Under the pieces are notes generated by a model that saw only the letters and a list, made by a program, of their open reading frames with translations, made no database searches and was not told the origin of the DNA. This document shows positions 16,894 through 26,236 of a stretch of DNA of 64,000 nucleotides, one piece after another (the stretch's first letter is position 1; every line of letters starts with the position of its first letter). This stretch comes from DASXKD01 sp963707905 (GTDB lineage Bacteria; Actinomycetota; Actinomycetes; Streptosporangiales; Streptosporangiaceae). The DNA lies in the NCBI GenBank assembly GCA_963707905.1, contig CAVPSA010000021.1, forward strand, positions 114,514 through 178,513. Direction: 5' to 3'. The translations under genes and the position numbers were made by a program.

Positions 16894-17853
16894 CTAGCCG
16901 CCGGCCCGGGCCAGCGCCGCCTCGGCCTGGGCGGCCAGAGCGCCGACGAGATCGGCCGCGGGCACCAGGCCGGTGATGAGGTCGATCGCCTCGCTGGCCC
17001 ACACCGGCGTCGGCGGCAGCTCACCTCGCGCCACCCCATCCTGGTAGGCGCGCAGGGCACCGGCGTCGGCGGCCAGTTCCCCGTCCCGGCCGCGCCACTG
17101 GTCAAGGAACGGGTGGCCGAGCGTGCGGGCCGGGTACTTCGACGGCCACGGCGCACCCCTGGCGATGTCAAGGACCGTGTTGCGCTCGGTGTCCTCGCCC
17201 AGCCCTTCGAGGATCGCCTTGGTGATCACGGGCTGGACGAGCGCTTCGGGAGTCGCCTGGAACCGGGTTCCGATGAGCGCCCCGGCCGCCCCGAGGACCA
17301 GGGCCGCCGCCACGCCCCGGCCATCGGCGATCCCGCCCGCGGCCAGCACCGGCGTCGGCGCCGCAAGGTCGGCCACGATCGGGACGAACGGGAGCGTCGA
17401 TCTCCCCCGCCCGCCGCTGTGCCCGCCGGCCTCGGTCCCCTGCGCCACGATGACATCGGCGCCGGCGTCCAGCGCCTGCCTGGCCTCATCGAGGTCGGTG
17501 ACCTGGATGATCAGTGCCGCCCCGGCCTGCCGGATGGGTTCGGCGAACGGCCCGGGGTCGCCGAAGGACAGCATCACCGCCCGAGGCCGGTAGGTCAGCG
17601 CGAACTCCACCGTCGCGACGTCGGCTGCCCAGCTCTGGAAGCCGACACCCCAGGGGCTGGCGGTACCTTCGGCAACGATCGGCAGTTCGCGGGCCAGCCA
17701 GTCCCGGTCCCCCCGCCCGGCGCCGACCAGGCCCAGGCCGCCGCCGTTGGACACCGCCGCCGCCAGTCCGCCCCCGGCGGAGAAGCCCATCGGCGCCAGG
17801 GCAATGGGGTGCCTGACCGCGAAGTACTCCGTGAACGGCGTGCGCAACGTCAT
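16894..17853 (-). CDS. Nitronate monooxygenase family protein (FMN-dependent)
   Basis: 319 residues with a TIM barrel of the 2-nitropropane dioxygenase/nitronate monooxygenase family. The N-terminal HPIALAPMGFSAGGGLAAAVSNGGGLGLVG is present. The glycine-rich AQGTEAGGHSGG loop (about 137-148) carries the conserved His, and the FMN phosphate-binding part reads PVLAAGGIADGRGVAAALVLGAAGALIGTRF (about 168-198). It probably oxidises nitronates or acts on a related enone/acyl substrate. It is the last gene of a run with the PRC-barrel and ppm genes, 14 bases after the former. Confidence 0.88.
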   Translation of the reverse strand: MTLRTPFTEYFAVRHPIALAPMGFSAGGGLAAAVSNGGGLGLVGAGRGDRDWLARELPIVAEGTASPWGVGFQSWAADVATVEFALTYRPRAVMLSFGDPGPFAEPIRQAGAALIIQVTDLDEARQALDAGADVIVAQGTEAGGHSGGRGRSTLPFVPIVADLAAPTPVLAAGGIADGRGVAAALVLGAAGALIGTRFQATPEALVQPVITKAILEGLGEDTERNTVLDIARGAPWPSKYPARTLGHPFLDQWRGRDGELAADAGALRAYQDGVARGELPPTPVWASEAIDLITGLVPAADLVGALAAQAEAALARAGG

Positions 17854-17867
17854 GACCGCACCCCGGC

Positions 17868-18227
17868 TTAGTCGTGCTCGCGGGTCCAGTGCGGCCGGCG
17901 GAACAGGCGGCCAAGGACGTCGTGGAAGCTGTGCCCGGTGTCCGCGAGGGCATCGACCCGGTAGACCGGCGGGCCGGCGGGCGGCGGCAACTGGCTGGCC
18001 TGGCTGTCATCCAGGCTGCTCTGGATGTGGCTGCGGGTGATCTCGCGCACCTGGTCGGCGTCGATGAACCGCAGGCCCGCGTGGGTGGCGATCACGATCC
18101 CGTCGAAGACGTCGAGTTCCGGTATCTGCAGCACGTGCTCCAGGGTGCCGATCTGCGCGCCCGAGGTGCTCAGCACCGGCGTGCCGATCACTGCCGCCTT
18201 GTACGAAATCGCCGTGTCATCGGCCAT
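17868..18227 (-). CDS. PRC-barrel domain protein
   Basis: 119 residues. The stretch GTPVLSTSGAQIGTLEHVLQIPELDVFDGIVIATHAGLRFIDADQVREITRSHIQSSL matches a PRC-barrel beta fold as found in RimM and photosynthetic reaction centre H subunits. The C-terminus (VLGRLFRRPHWTREHD) is short and basic. The family mediates protein interactions; the role here is unknown. It overlaps the ppm gene by 11 bases and is probably translationally coupled. Confidence 0.75.
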   Translation of the reverse strand: MADDTAISYKAAVIGTPVLSTSGAQIGTLEHVLQIPELDVFDGIVIATHAGLRFIDADQVREITRSHIQSSLDDSQASQLPPPAGPPVYRVDALADTGHSFHDVLGRLFRRPHWTREHD

Positions 18228-19032
18228 GCGGTACCTCGTCTCTGGTGGCGCGGCGGCGCAGCAGGAACGGTATGAGCGCCGATTCGAGCTGCACCCGCAG
18301 GTTCATCTTGCTGTCGCCTTCCCGGCGGTCGGCGAAGTGGATGGGCAGCTCGACGATCTTCAGGCCGTGCCGGACCGACCGGAAGTTCATCTCGACCTGG
18401 AAGCTGTAGCCGTTGCTGCGGATGCTGGCCACGTCGATGGCTTCCAGGGCGGAACTCCGCCAGATCTTGAAGCCGGCGGTGACGTCCCGGATGCCGAGCC
18501 GCAGCAGCGCGCGGACGTAGTAATTGGCAAAACCGGACAGCGCCCGGCGGTGCCATGACCACTCGCTCGCCAGGCTGGCCCCGGCCACATACCGGGAGCC
18601 GATCACCACGTCGGCCGAGGCGGACAGCAGGGTGCCGAGCATCTGCGGCAGGTACCTCGGCGCGTGCGACAGGTCGCTGTCCATCTGCACCACGAACTCG
18701 GCGCCCGCCGCGATGGCCTGGGTCATCCCGTCCACGTAGGCCCGGCCGAGCCCCTGCTTCCCTGGACGGTGCACGACGGTGATCCTGTCCTGGCCGCGCT
18801 CGGCGGCAAGCTGGTCGGCGATGCGCCCGGTGCCGTCGGGCGAGTTGTCGTCGGCCACCAGGATCCGCAGCCTGGGCAGCGGCAGGGCGAGCAGTTCGGC
18901 CACGATCACCGGCAGGTTGGCGGCCTCGTTGTAGGTGGGCAGCACGACCGTGACGGCCGCGGAGCGCCAGGGCTCGGGCAGTTCCACTACCTGCTCGGCA
19001 GGCGCTTGGAGCACCTGAGGCGCCATCGTCAT
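18217..19032 (-). CDS. Polyprenol-phosphate mannosyltransferase (GT2, DPM1/Ppm1-like)
   Basis: 271 residues. The GT2 fold is clear: VTVVLPTYNEAANLP, the nucleotide-binding ILVADDNSPDGTGRIAD (Asp-Asp), VQMDSDLSHAPRYLPQML (the DxD-like metal site), and DVTAGFKIWRSSALEAI with EMNFRSVRHGLKIVELPIHFADRREGDSKM typical of dolichol/polyprenol-phosphate mannose synthases. It lacks the extra N-acyltransferase domain of mycobacterial Ppm1, so it is the D2-type enzyme. It makes polyprenyl-phosphomannose for lipoglycan or protein O-mannosylation at the membrane. It is the first gene of a three-gene operon. Confidence 0.9.
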   Translation of the reverse strand: MTMAPQVLQAPAEQVVELPEPWRSAAVTVVLPTYNEAANLPVIVAELLALPLPRLRILVADDNSPDGTGRIADQLAAERGQDRITVVHRPGKQGLGRAYVDGMTQAIAAGAEFVVQMDSDLSHAPRYLPQMLGTLLSASADVVIGSRYVAGASLASEWSWHRRALSGFANYYVRALLRLGIRDVTAGFKIWRSSALEAIDVASIRSNGYSFQVEMNFRSVRHGLKIVELPIHFADRREGDSKMNLRVQLESALIPFLLRRRATRDEVPHGR

Positions 19033-19326
19033 CCTTCCGCCGCTGCCCAGGCCGCGAGATCCAGCAGCGGATGACGCGAACCACGCTTTGGGTACGGTAC
19101 CCGATCACAGCTGAGCCGGGCTTGAAGCGAGGGGCCAAGCCCCTGCGTGCCCAGGGTCCTTCGTCCGGTGCCCTCGACGCGGACATGCCCCGCAATCAGG
19201 ACTTTCGACTCCTGACGGGGAGCTGACCGGGCCCTAGCCTCGCGCCATGGGGCTTGATGCCGGGCCCCCGGGCTTGGGCGGCTTCCGCCAGGCCGCGGAC
19301 GCCGCGTCGGATACGGAGGGGCAAGC
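19033..19326. promoter_or_regulatory. Divergent promoter region of the purine operon and ppm operon
   Basis: No gene is seen here. It contains AGGGTCCTTCGTCCGG at 19153-19168, similar to dyads elsewhere in the island (40815-40829, 44794-44808). A strong Shine-Dalgarno, GGAGGGG, lies five bases before the ATG at 19327. I could not fix a -10/-35 pair. Confidence 0.45.
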
Positions 19327-20827
19327 ATGCCAGCGCTCGGGCTTGAGGATCATATTGTCGACCAACCGACCCTGGACCGTACCGTTCGCCGGTTCCGCGA
19401 TGCGGCGATCGTGCTCCCGGCCTTCGCAGAGCTCGCCGAGCCCTGGAAGATCCCGCACCGGATCCAGCGCGCTCTGGCCGGCGTGCGGCCGGATGACGCG
19501 AACCCGCTCAACCTGTTCCGGGTGCACTGGCACAACGGCCCCGACCGCACCGGCCAGGTGCCCATCCCCATGTACGCCGACCTGCCGAGCGAGCTGACCG
19601 GGGTCGACGCGCGAATCGTGGTCGCCATCGGCGATCTGTTCCCGATGATCAGAGCACACAAGGTACTCGCTGCCTACGGCTGCCTCGCCCCGCGCGTGAT
19701 CACGGGGCAGTTCGATCCCACGGCGAACCGGGCGATCTGGCCTTCCACAGGTAACTACTGCCGAGGGGGCGTCGCCATATCCCGGCTGATGCAGTCCCGG
19801 GGCGTTGCCGTCCTGCCCGAGGGAATGAGCCGGGAGCGGTTTGCCTGGCTCGAGGACTGGGTGACCGATCCCGGTGACATCATCAGGACGCCGGGTACCG
19901 AGAGCAATGTCAAGGAGATCTACGACAAGTGCGCCGAGCTGTCGCAGGACCCGGCCAACGTGATCTTCAACCAGTTCGCCGAATTCGGTAACCACCTCAT
20001 TCACTACGCCTGCACCGGGCCCGCCCTGGCCCGGGTCTTCGAGTCGATGCGGGCGGCCGATCCCACGCTGCGCCTGCGTGCGTTCGTCTCCGCCTCAGGC
20101 TCGGCGGGCACGCTTGGCGCCGGTGACCATCTGAAGGACGCCTACGGCGCGGCGATCGTCGCGGTCGAAGCGCTGGAGTGCCCGACGATGCTCTACAACG
20201 GCTTCGGCGAGCACAACATCCAGGGCATCGGGGACAAGCACATCCCGTTCATCCACAACGTCATGAACACCGACATCGTGACGGCGGTATCCGATGCGGC
20301 AACCGACCAGCTCGGCGTCCTGTTCAGCGCACCGGCCGGGCTCGCTTACCTGAGAGAACAAGCGGAAGGTGGCCGAGCCGGCCCTGGCCGCGCTGCCGGA
20401 GTTCGGGCTGTCGAGCATCTGCAACATCCTGGCTGCCGTCAAGACCGCCAAATACCTGGGGCTCGGATCGCACGACGTGGTCGTGACGGTGGCTACCGAC
20501 GGGGCGGCCATGTACGGGAGCGAGCGTGAGCGGATCCAGGCACGGGACTATCCGCTGGGCTTCAGCGAATCGGACGCGGCGGAGGCGCTCGGCCGCTGGA
20601 TGCTCGCGGCAGGCACCGACGATCTGCTGGAGCTGGGCCTGCGGGACCGCGAACGCATCTTCAACCTCGGCTACTACACCTGGGTTGAGCAGCAGGGCGT
20701 CAGCCTGGCTGACTTCACCGCCCGCCGATCGCAGGCCTACTGGCTGGACCTGCGGGCGAGGCTGGCCAGCTGGGACGGCCTCATCGAGGAGTTCAACGCC
20801 CGCACCGGCGTGATCGAGGACCTGTGA
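19327..20827 (+). CDS. PLP-dependent fold-type II enzyme, cysteine-synthase-like (frame break near 20361)
   Basis: First gene of the island operon; about 499 residues once one extra base near 20361 (in GCGGAAGG) is ignored. Fold-II features are a candidate Schiff-base Lys in MIRAHKVLAAYG, the phosphate/substrate loop WPSTGNYCRGGVAISRLM, a glycine-rich FVSASGSAGTLGAGDHLK, and the C-terminal DVVVTVATDGAAMYGSER. It is not close to known diaminopropionate ammonia-lyases (YgeX), but its place in the locus fits an ammonia-releasing lyase acting on a purine-ring-opening product. Its stop overlaps the next gene as GTGA. The start is supported by GGAGGGG. Confidence 0.75.
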
Positions 20828-22243
20828 ACGCCCCGCGCTCATCCATACGCTGCACCGGCTGCGGCTGGGTGGCGGCGCCCCTGCCCGCTGAGCGGCCGCG
20901 CGGCGGCTTGTCCGGCGCGCGCGCTCCGGCAAGCAGAGCGGCGTACCCGTTCCGGTGCGCCAACGCCAGCGCCGGTGACGACGTTGACCACGTCCTGACC
21001 CGTGTCCTGGACACCACCACGCTGCGCTTCCCCAGCGGCGGTGAGCCTGACCCGTTCGTTCGCTACCGGTCGCTGATGCACTCCTATCACCTCGCCACCG
21101 ACGCCGGGCTGAGACGACGACGAGTACGTGCAGCTGGTCGAGGCACTCGAGCGATCGGTGGCGGCCGTGGACGGGCACGGCTTCGGTGTCACGCCCATGC
21201 ACAGGAATGCCCTGCTGAGCGATCGGCTCGGCTTTTCCCGCGCCGGTGGGGTCTGGGTCAAGGACGAGACGGGGAACGTGTCCGGCTCGCACAAGGGCCG
21301 CCACCTGATGGGCCTGCTGATCTACCTGGAGGTCGCCGAGCGGCTCGGGCGCGGCGGCCGCCCCACGCTGGCCATCGCGAGCTGCGGGAACGCGGCCCTC
21401 GCCGCGGCCGTGCTAGCCAGGGCCGGCGGACGCCGGCTCCGGGTGTTCGTGCCTGCCGATGCGGACGCGGGCGTCGTCGCCCGGCTGCGCGGGCTCGGAA
21501 GTGACGTCGCTATCTGCCCGCGCCAGCCCGGGGAGGCCGGGGATCCTTCCTACCTGCGGCTGCGCGAGGAGCTTGCGGCCGGCGCGGTGCCCTTCACCTG
21601 CCAGGGCAGCGAGAACGGGCTGGCGATCGAGGGGGGCGAGACCATCGCGTACGAGATCGCAACGGACCTGGCCGGCGCGGCCTTCGACCACATCGTCATC
21701 CAGGTCGGCGGTGGCGCCCTGGCCAGCGCGTGTGCCCAGGGCCTGCGGGAGGCCGCCCAGCTTGGCGCGATCGACCGGGAGCCCCGGCTGCACACCGTCC
21801 AGACCACCGGTGCCCACCCGCTCGAACGCGCCTATGCCCGCGTCCGCGCCATGCTGCCGGGCGGCCAGGCCGGCCCGGGCGGTAACGCGGGCCCGCTGCC
21901 CCGCGCCCGCGTCGAGCGGGTACTGACCATCGCGGCGCAGCACCGTTCGGCCTACATGTGGCCGTGGGAGACCGAGCCCAAGAGCATCGCGGCCGGCATC
22001 ATCGATGACGAGACCTACGACTGGCGGGCGGTGGCCGGCGCCATGCTGACAACCGGCGGCCAGCCGCTGGTGGTCGCCGAGGACACGCTGGCCGAGGCGA
22101 ACGAACTCGGCGCCGCGACCGGCATCCCGGCCGACCCCACCGGGACGGCCGGGCTGGCTGGCCTGATCGACCTGCGGCGGGCCGGCGTGGTCGGCGCGGA
22201 CGAGCGCGCCTGTGTGCTGTTCACCGGGGTGCGCCGTGGCTGA
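20824..22243 (+). CDS. PLP-dependent threonine-synthase-like protein with zinc ribbon (frame break near 21112)
   Basis: The N-terminus has a threonine-synthase-type zinc ribbon, RCTGCGW then PFRCAN, split by about 18 residues (PAERPRGGLSGARAPASR) encoded by a 49-bp interspersed repeat. Then come GDDVDHVLTRVLD and a fold-II PLP core: KDETGNVSGSHKGRHLMG (catalytic Lys), ASCGNAALAAAVLA, QVGGGALASACAQGL. One extra A near 21112 breaks the frame (DAGLSDDEYVQLVEAL would be continuous). It starts at GTG 20824 and overlaps the next gene by eight bases. It may cleave a hydroxy- or diamino-acid intermediate; true threonine synthase activity seems unlikely in this setting. The zinc site may be disturbed by the insertion. 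Confidence 0.75.
20887..20935. repeat. 49-bp interspersed palindromic repeat, copy A (inside coding sequence)
   Basis: About 44 of 49 positions match 30216-30264. The ends GAGCGGCCGCGCGG and CCGGCGCGCGCGCTC can fold into an imperfect GC-rich stem-loop. This copy lies within the zinc-ribbon coding part of the PLP gene and is translated without breaking the frame. Confidence 0.85.
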
Positions 22244-24878
22244 GGGACCGTCCGGCCGGGCCGGCAAGGCAACGGGATCTGTGCTGAATTTCATTCTTAA
22301 CGGACGGCCGGTGTCGGTCACCGTCCGGTCCGGTGCACCGCTGCTGGAGGTGCTCAGGGACGGCTGCGGCGTCATCTCGGCCAAGGACGGCTGTGCGCCC
22401 GAGGGCTCGTGCGGTGCCTGCACCGTCATCGCCGACGGCAAAGCCGTCGTTTCCTGCGCCCAGCCAGCCGAGCGCTTCGCGGGGCGGGCCATCACCACCC
22501 AGGAAGGTCTTCCCGCCGCGGACAGGAAGATGTGGGCCGACTGCTTCGTCGCCGCCGGGGCCTCGCAGTGTGGCTTCTGCTCCCCCGGCATCCTGATGAA
22601 GGCGGAGGTGCTGCTGGCCAAGACGCCGGAACCGGCCAGGGAGGAGGTCGCCTCGGCCCTGGCGGGCAACCTGTGCCGCTGTACCGGGTACGTCAAGATC
22701 ATCGATGCGATCATGCTGGCCGCTGGCGTCCGGCGCGGCGAGCCACTGCCGCGCATTGACAACAGCGGCCGGGTGGGCAGCCCGACAGCCCGCTATCAGG
22801 GCCGCGAGCTAGCGCTGGGCGACAAGCCCTACATCAACGACATGACCATGCCTGGCATGCTGCACGGTGCCATCCGCTTCGCCGACCACCCCCGGGCCAT
22901 CGTCCGGGCCGTCGGCACCGCCCGGGCCCGTGCCCATCCAGGCGTGCTTGCCGTGCTCACGGCCGGCGACGTACCAGGCCACCGGGTCCAGGGAGAGATC
23001 ACCAAGGACTGGCCACAGCTTGTCGCGGCCGGCGAGACCACCAGGTACGTCGGGGACGTGATCGCGCTCGTCGCGGCACGGACCCGGGCCGCCGCGCGCG
23101 AGGCGGCGGCCCTGGTCGAGGTCAGTTACGAGGTACTGGAGCCGGTGACCAGTCCCGCCGAGGCGATGGCCGGCGGCGCGCCGCAACTGCACGCGCATGC
23201 ACCCGGCAACGTGCTGTCGGTCTCGCAGATCAAGCGCGGCGACGTCGATGCCGCGCTCGCCAAGGCGGCGCACGTGGTTACCGAGACCTTCCAGACCCAG
23301 TTCATCGAGCACGCTTTCCTGGAGCCCGAATCGTCCCTGGCCTACCCGGCGGACGGCGGCGTGCACTTCTACACCCAGGGCCAGGGCATCTGGAGCGACC
23401 GGAGGCAGGTCGCCAGCCTGCTCGGGCTGCCCGAGGACAAGGTGCGGGCCACCCTGGTGTCGGCCGGCGGCGCTTTCGGGGCCAAAGAGGACCTGGGAGT
23501 CCAGGGTCACGCGTCGCTGCTCGCGATGCACACGGGCCGGCCGGTCATGCTGACCCTGAGCCGTGCGGAGAGCCTGCGCTTCCATGTCAAGCGGCATCCG
23601 CTCACCCTGACCTACACGGTCGGCTGCGACAGCGACGGCCGCTTGCTCGGCCTGCGCGCGCGGATCGTCGGCGACACCGGCGCCTATGCCAGCGTGGGCG
23701 ACAAGGTGCTGGAGCGCGCGGCCGGCCACGCCTGCGGCGTGTACAAGTTCCCGGCCGCCGACATCGAGGCCAGGGCCGTCTACACGAACAACCCGCCGTG
23801 CGGGGCGATGCGCGGGTTCGGCGCGAACCAGACGAACTTCGCGCTGGAGGGCATGCTGGACCGGCTGGCCGAGCGGGCCGGGCTGGACGGCTGGGAGATC
23901 CGGTGGCGCAACGCCGTCGAGGAGGGCGACATCTTCGGCACCGGCCAGCGGCTCGGGCCCGGCGTCGGGATCAAGAAGACGCTGCTCGCGGTGCGGGACG
24001 CCTACCAGTCCGCGCGCTACGCCGGCATCGGCTGTGCGGTCAAGAACACCGGGGTCGGCAACGGCCTGGCCGAATACGGCAAGGTGATCCTGCGGCCCGG
24101 CGCCGACGGCTCGGTGACGCTGTTCCACTCCTGGACCGAGATGGGCCAGGGCGTGCACACCATCCTCATGCAGATCCTCTGCGAGGAGCTTGGCGTCACG
24201 CCGGCGCAGGTGCGGGTGGCCGTCGATACCTGCCACGAGCTTGACTGCGGCCAGACCACCGCCTCGCGGGCGACCGTGCTGGGCGGCCGGGCCGTCATCG
24301 ACGCGGCCGGCAAGCTGAGGGCCGCGCTGAACGGCGGCTGCCTGGCCGGTCTGGCCGGCCAGGAGTTCTACGGCGAGGTGCTGATCGACTGGACCACCAA
24401 GCCGGGCGCCGCCGTGGCGAACCCGGTCACGCACTTCGCGTATGGCTGGGCCACGCAGGTCGTCATCCTTGCCGAGGACGGCCGGATCGAGAAGGTCATC
24501 GCGGCGCACGATGTCGGCAAGGTGATCAACCCCACCCTGCTCTCCGGCCAGGTCGAGGGCGCCGTGCACATGGGCCTCGGGCACAGCCTGTCCGAGGAGT
24601 TCGTGGTCGACGGCGGATATCCCGTCACCACGACGCTGAAATCGCTGAACATCATCCCGCCGTCCGGGATGCCGCCCGTCGAATGCATCTTCGTCGAAGA
24701 ACCCCAGCCCGAAGGCCCCTACGGTGCCAAGGGAATCGGCGAGATCGGCCTGGTTCCCACCGCGAGCGCGGTGGCTGGAGCACTGCACGCCTTCGACGGC
24801 CGCTACCGGACCAGGCTCCCGATGAAGGACTCCGCGGCTGCGGTGGCAGCCGTGCCCAGGCTGGCACGGCGCCGATGA
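22236..24878 (+). CDS. Molybdenum hydroxylase with fused 2Fe-2S domain (xanthine-dehydrogenase-like)
   Basis: Begins at GTG 22236 (or GTG 22281); 880 residues. The N-terminal 160 residues hold two 2Fe-2S clusters: CAPEGSCGACTV with a later VVSC, and QCGFCSPG with NLCRCTGY. The molybdopterin part follows: VSAGGAFGAKEDLG, NNPPCGAMRGFGANQTNFALEG, EMGQGVHTILMQ, and the catalytic Glu in AKGIGEIG. The Fe-S/Mo fusion without an FAD domain matches the selenium-dependent xanthine dehydrogenase type (XdhD-like architecture, but with intact clusters). It probably hydroxylates hypoxanthine/xanthine or another purine, passing electrons to a separate FAD subunit. It is intact and overlaps both neighbours. 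Confidence 0.88.
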   Translation: MAEGPSGRAGKATGSVLNFILNGRPVSVTVRSGAPLLEVLRDGCGVISAKDGCAPEGSCGACTVIADGKAVVSCAQPAERFAGRAITTQEGLPAADRKMWADCFVAAGASQCGFCSPGILMKAEVLLAKTPEPAREEVASALAGNLCRCTGYVKIIDAIMLAAGVRRGEPLPRIDNSGRVGSPTARYQGRELALGDKPYINDMTMPGMLHGAIRFADHPRAIVRAVGTARARAHPGVLAVLTAGDVPGHRVQGEITKDWPQLVAAGETTRYVGDVIALVAARTRAAAREAAALVEVSYEVLEPVTSPAEAMAGGAPQLHAHAPGNVLSVSQIKRGDVDAALAKAAHVVTETFQTQFIEHAFLEPESSLAYPADGGVHFYTQGQGIWSDRRQVASLLGLPEDKVRATLVSAGGAFGAKEDLGVQGHASLLAMHTGRPVMLTLSRAESLRFHVKRHPLTLTYTVGCDSDGRLLGLRARIVGDTGAYASVGDKVLERAAGHACGVYKFPAADIEARAVYTNNPPCGAMRGFGANQTNFALEGMLDRLAERAGLDGWEIRWRNAVEEGDIFGTGQRLGPGVGIKKTLLAVRDAYQSARYAGIGCAVKNTGVGNGLAEYGKVILRPGADGSVTLFHSWTEMGQGVHTILMQILCEELGVTPAQVRVAVDTCHELDCGQTTASRATVLGGRAVIDAAGKLRAALNGGCLAGLAGQEFYGEVLIDWTTKPGAAVANPVTHFAYGWATQVVILAEDGRIEKVIAAHDVGKVINPTLLSGQVEGAVHMGLGHSLSEEFVVDGGYPVTTTLKSLNIIPPSGMPPVECIFVEEPQPEGPYGAKGIGEIGLVPTASAVAGALHAFDGRYRTRLPMKDSAAAVAAVPRLARRR

Positions 24879-26236
24879 GCACCCTGGCGCTGTGCGGCGG
24901 CACGGTCGTGCTCGGCCTCGACCCGGTCGAGCTGGCCAGTGCCGACGTGGTGATCGACGGTGACCGGATCGCCGCGGTCGGGGCCGCCCCGCCAGGAATG
25001 CCCCGCCGGGACTGCTCGGGCACCCTGGTCATGCCGGGCAACGTCTGCGCGCACACCCACCTGTACTCGGCGCTATCCCGGGGAATGCCCTACCGGCTGG
25101 ACCCGCCAGGGAATTTCCTGCAGATCCTGCAGCGCATCTGGTGGCGGCTGGACCGGGCGCTCGATGAGCCGGGCATCCGGATGTCGGCGCTGGCGGGCGG
25201 GCTGGACGCGCTGCTGGCCGGGACCACGACGGTCTTCGATCACCATGCCTCCCCGAACTTCATCGACGGTTCACTCGACGTCATCGCATCCGCCCTGGAC
25301 GAACTCGGGCTGCGCTCGGTGCTGTGCTACGAGGTGACCGACCGTGACGGGAAGGAAAGGGCCGCCGCGGGCATTGCCGAGAACAGCAGGTTCCTGGCGG
25401 CCGGCCGGCCCCTTGCCCGCGGCCTGATGGGCGCGCACGCGTCGTTCACGATGTCGGACGCGACGCTGGAGGCCTGCGCCGGGGCGGCCGCTCAGGCCGG
25501 CGCCGGCGTGCACATTCACGTGGCCGAGGACGCCGCCGACCAGCGGGACGCGCTGGCCGGGCACGGGTGCAGCGTGGTGGACCGGCTGGCCAGGGCGGGC
25601 GTGGTCACTGAGCGCGCCCTGCTCGCGCACTGCGTGCACGTCGGCTCCCGCGAGCGGGACATCCTGCTCGACTCGGGCGCGACGATCGCGCACAACGCGC
25701 GCAGCAACATGAACAACGCGGTCGGCCACAGCCCGGTGACCGGCGGCGGCGGTGAGCTTTCCGCCCTGGCCGGGACCGGCCGGATCGCGCTGGGCACTGA
25801 CGGCATCGGCGGCGACATGATCACCGAATCGCAGGCGGCCTTCTTCCGCGCCAGGGAAGCAAGCCTCGCCGCACCGCCCTCGTGGCCGCTTGACCGCCTC
25901 GCGGCGTCCTCGCGGGCGGCCGGCCGCGTCTTCGGCGAGCCGCTCCTTGGCCGCATCGTGGCAGGTGCGCCGGCCGACATCACCGTGCTTGACTACCCGG
26001 CCCCGACCCCGGTGTCCGCCGGGAACCTCGCCGGGCACTGGATCTTCGGCCTGTCGCCGAGGCAGGTCAGGGATGTGCTGGTAGCGGGCGACCTGGTGGT
26101 GGCCGACCGCCGCTCCACCCGGGTGGACACGGCGCGGCTCGCTGCCGAGGCGGCCATCGAGGCGGACCGGCTGTGGACGCGGCTGGCCGGCATTCCGCCG
26201 CACGACTTCACGCCCTTGGGAGGCGAAGCAGGATGA
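24875..26236 (+). CDS. ssnA: SsnA-type aminohydrolase
   Basis: 453 residues of the amidohydrolase superfamily. Metal ligands are the AHTHLYSALSRGMPY motif (about 49-63), HASF, HIHVAED, LAHCVH and a late GTDGIGGD Asp. The segment IWWRLDRALDE, then TTTVFDHHASPNFIDGSLDVIA, matches E. coli SsnA closely by eye rather than guanine or cytosine deaminase. SsnA is one of the conserved genes of anaerobic purine/uric acid degradation and is thought to act on a ring-opened or partly reduced purine. It starts with ATGA overlap to the preceding hydroxylase. Confidence 0.9.
   Translation: MSTLALCGGTVVLGLDPVELASADVVIDGDRIAAVGAAPPGMPRRDCSGTLVMPGNVCAHTHLYSALSRGMPYRLDPPGNFLQILQRIWWRLDRALDEPGIRMSALAGGLDALLAGTTTVFDHHASPNFIDGSLDVIASALDELGLRSVLCYEVTDRDGKERAAAGIAENSRFLAAGRPLARGLMGAHASFTMSDATLEACAGAAAQAGAGVHIHVAEDAADQRDALAGHGCSVVDRLARAGVVTERALLAHCVHVGSRERDILLDSGATIAHNARSNMNNAVGHSPVTGGGGELSALAGTGRIALGTDGIGGDMITESQAAFFRAREASLAAPPSWPLDRLAASSRAAGRVFGEPLLGRIVAGAPADITVLDYPAPTPVSAGNLAGHWIFGLSPRQVRDVLVAGDLVVADRRSTRVDTARLAAEAAIEADRLWTRLAGIPPHDFTPLGGEAG

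Noticed and set aside
22809..24788. A 659-codon open frame on the minus strand
   Set aside because: It is antisense to the intact Fe-S/Mo hydroxylase, has no recognisable domain and arises from GC-rich third positions.
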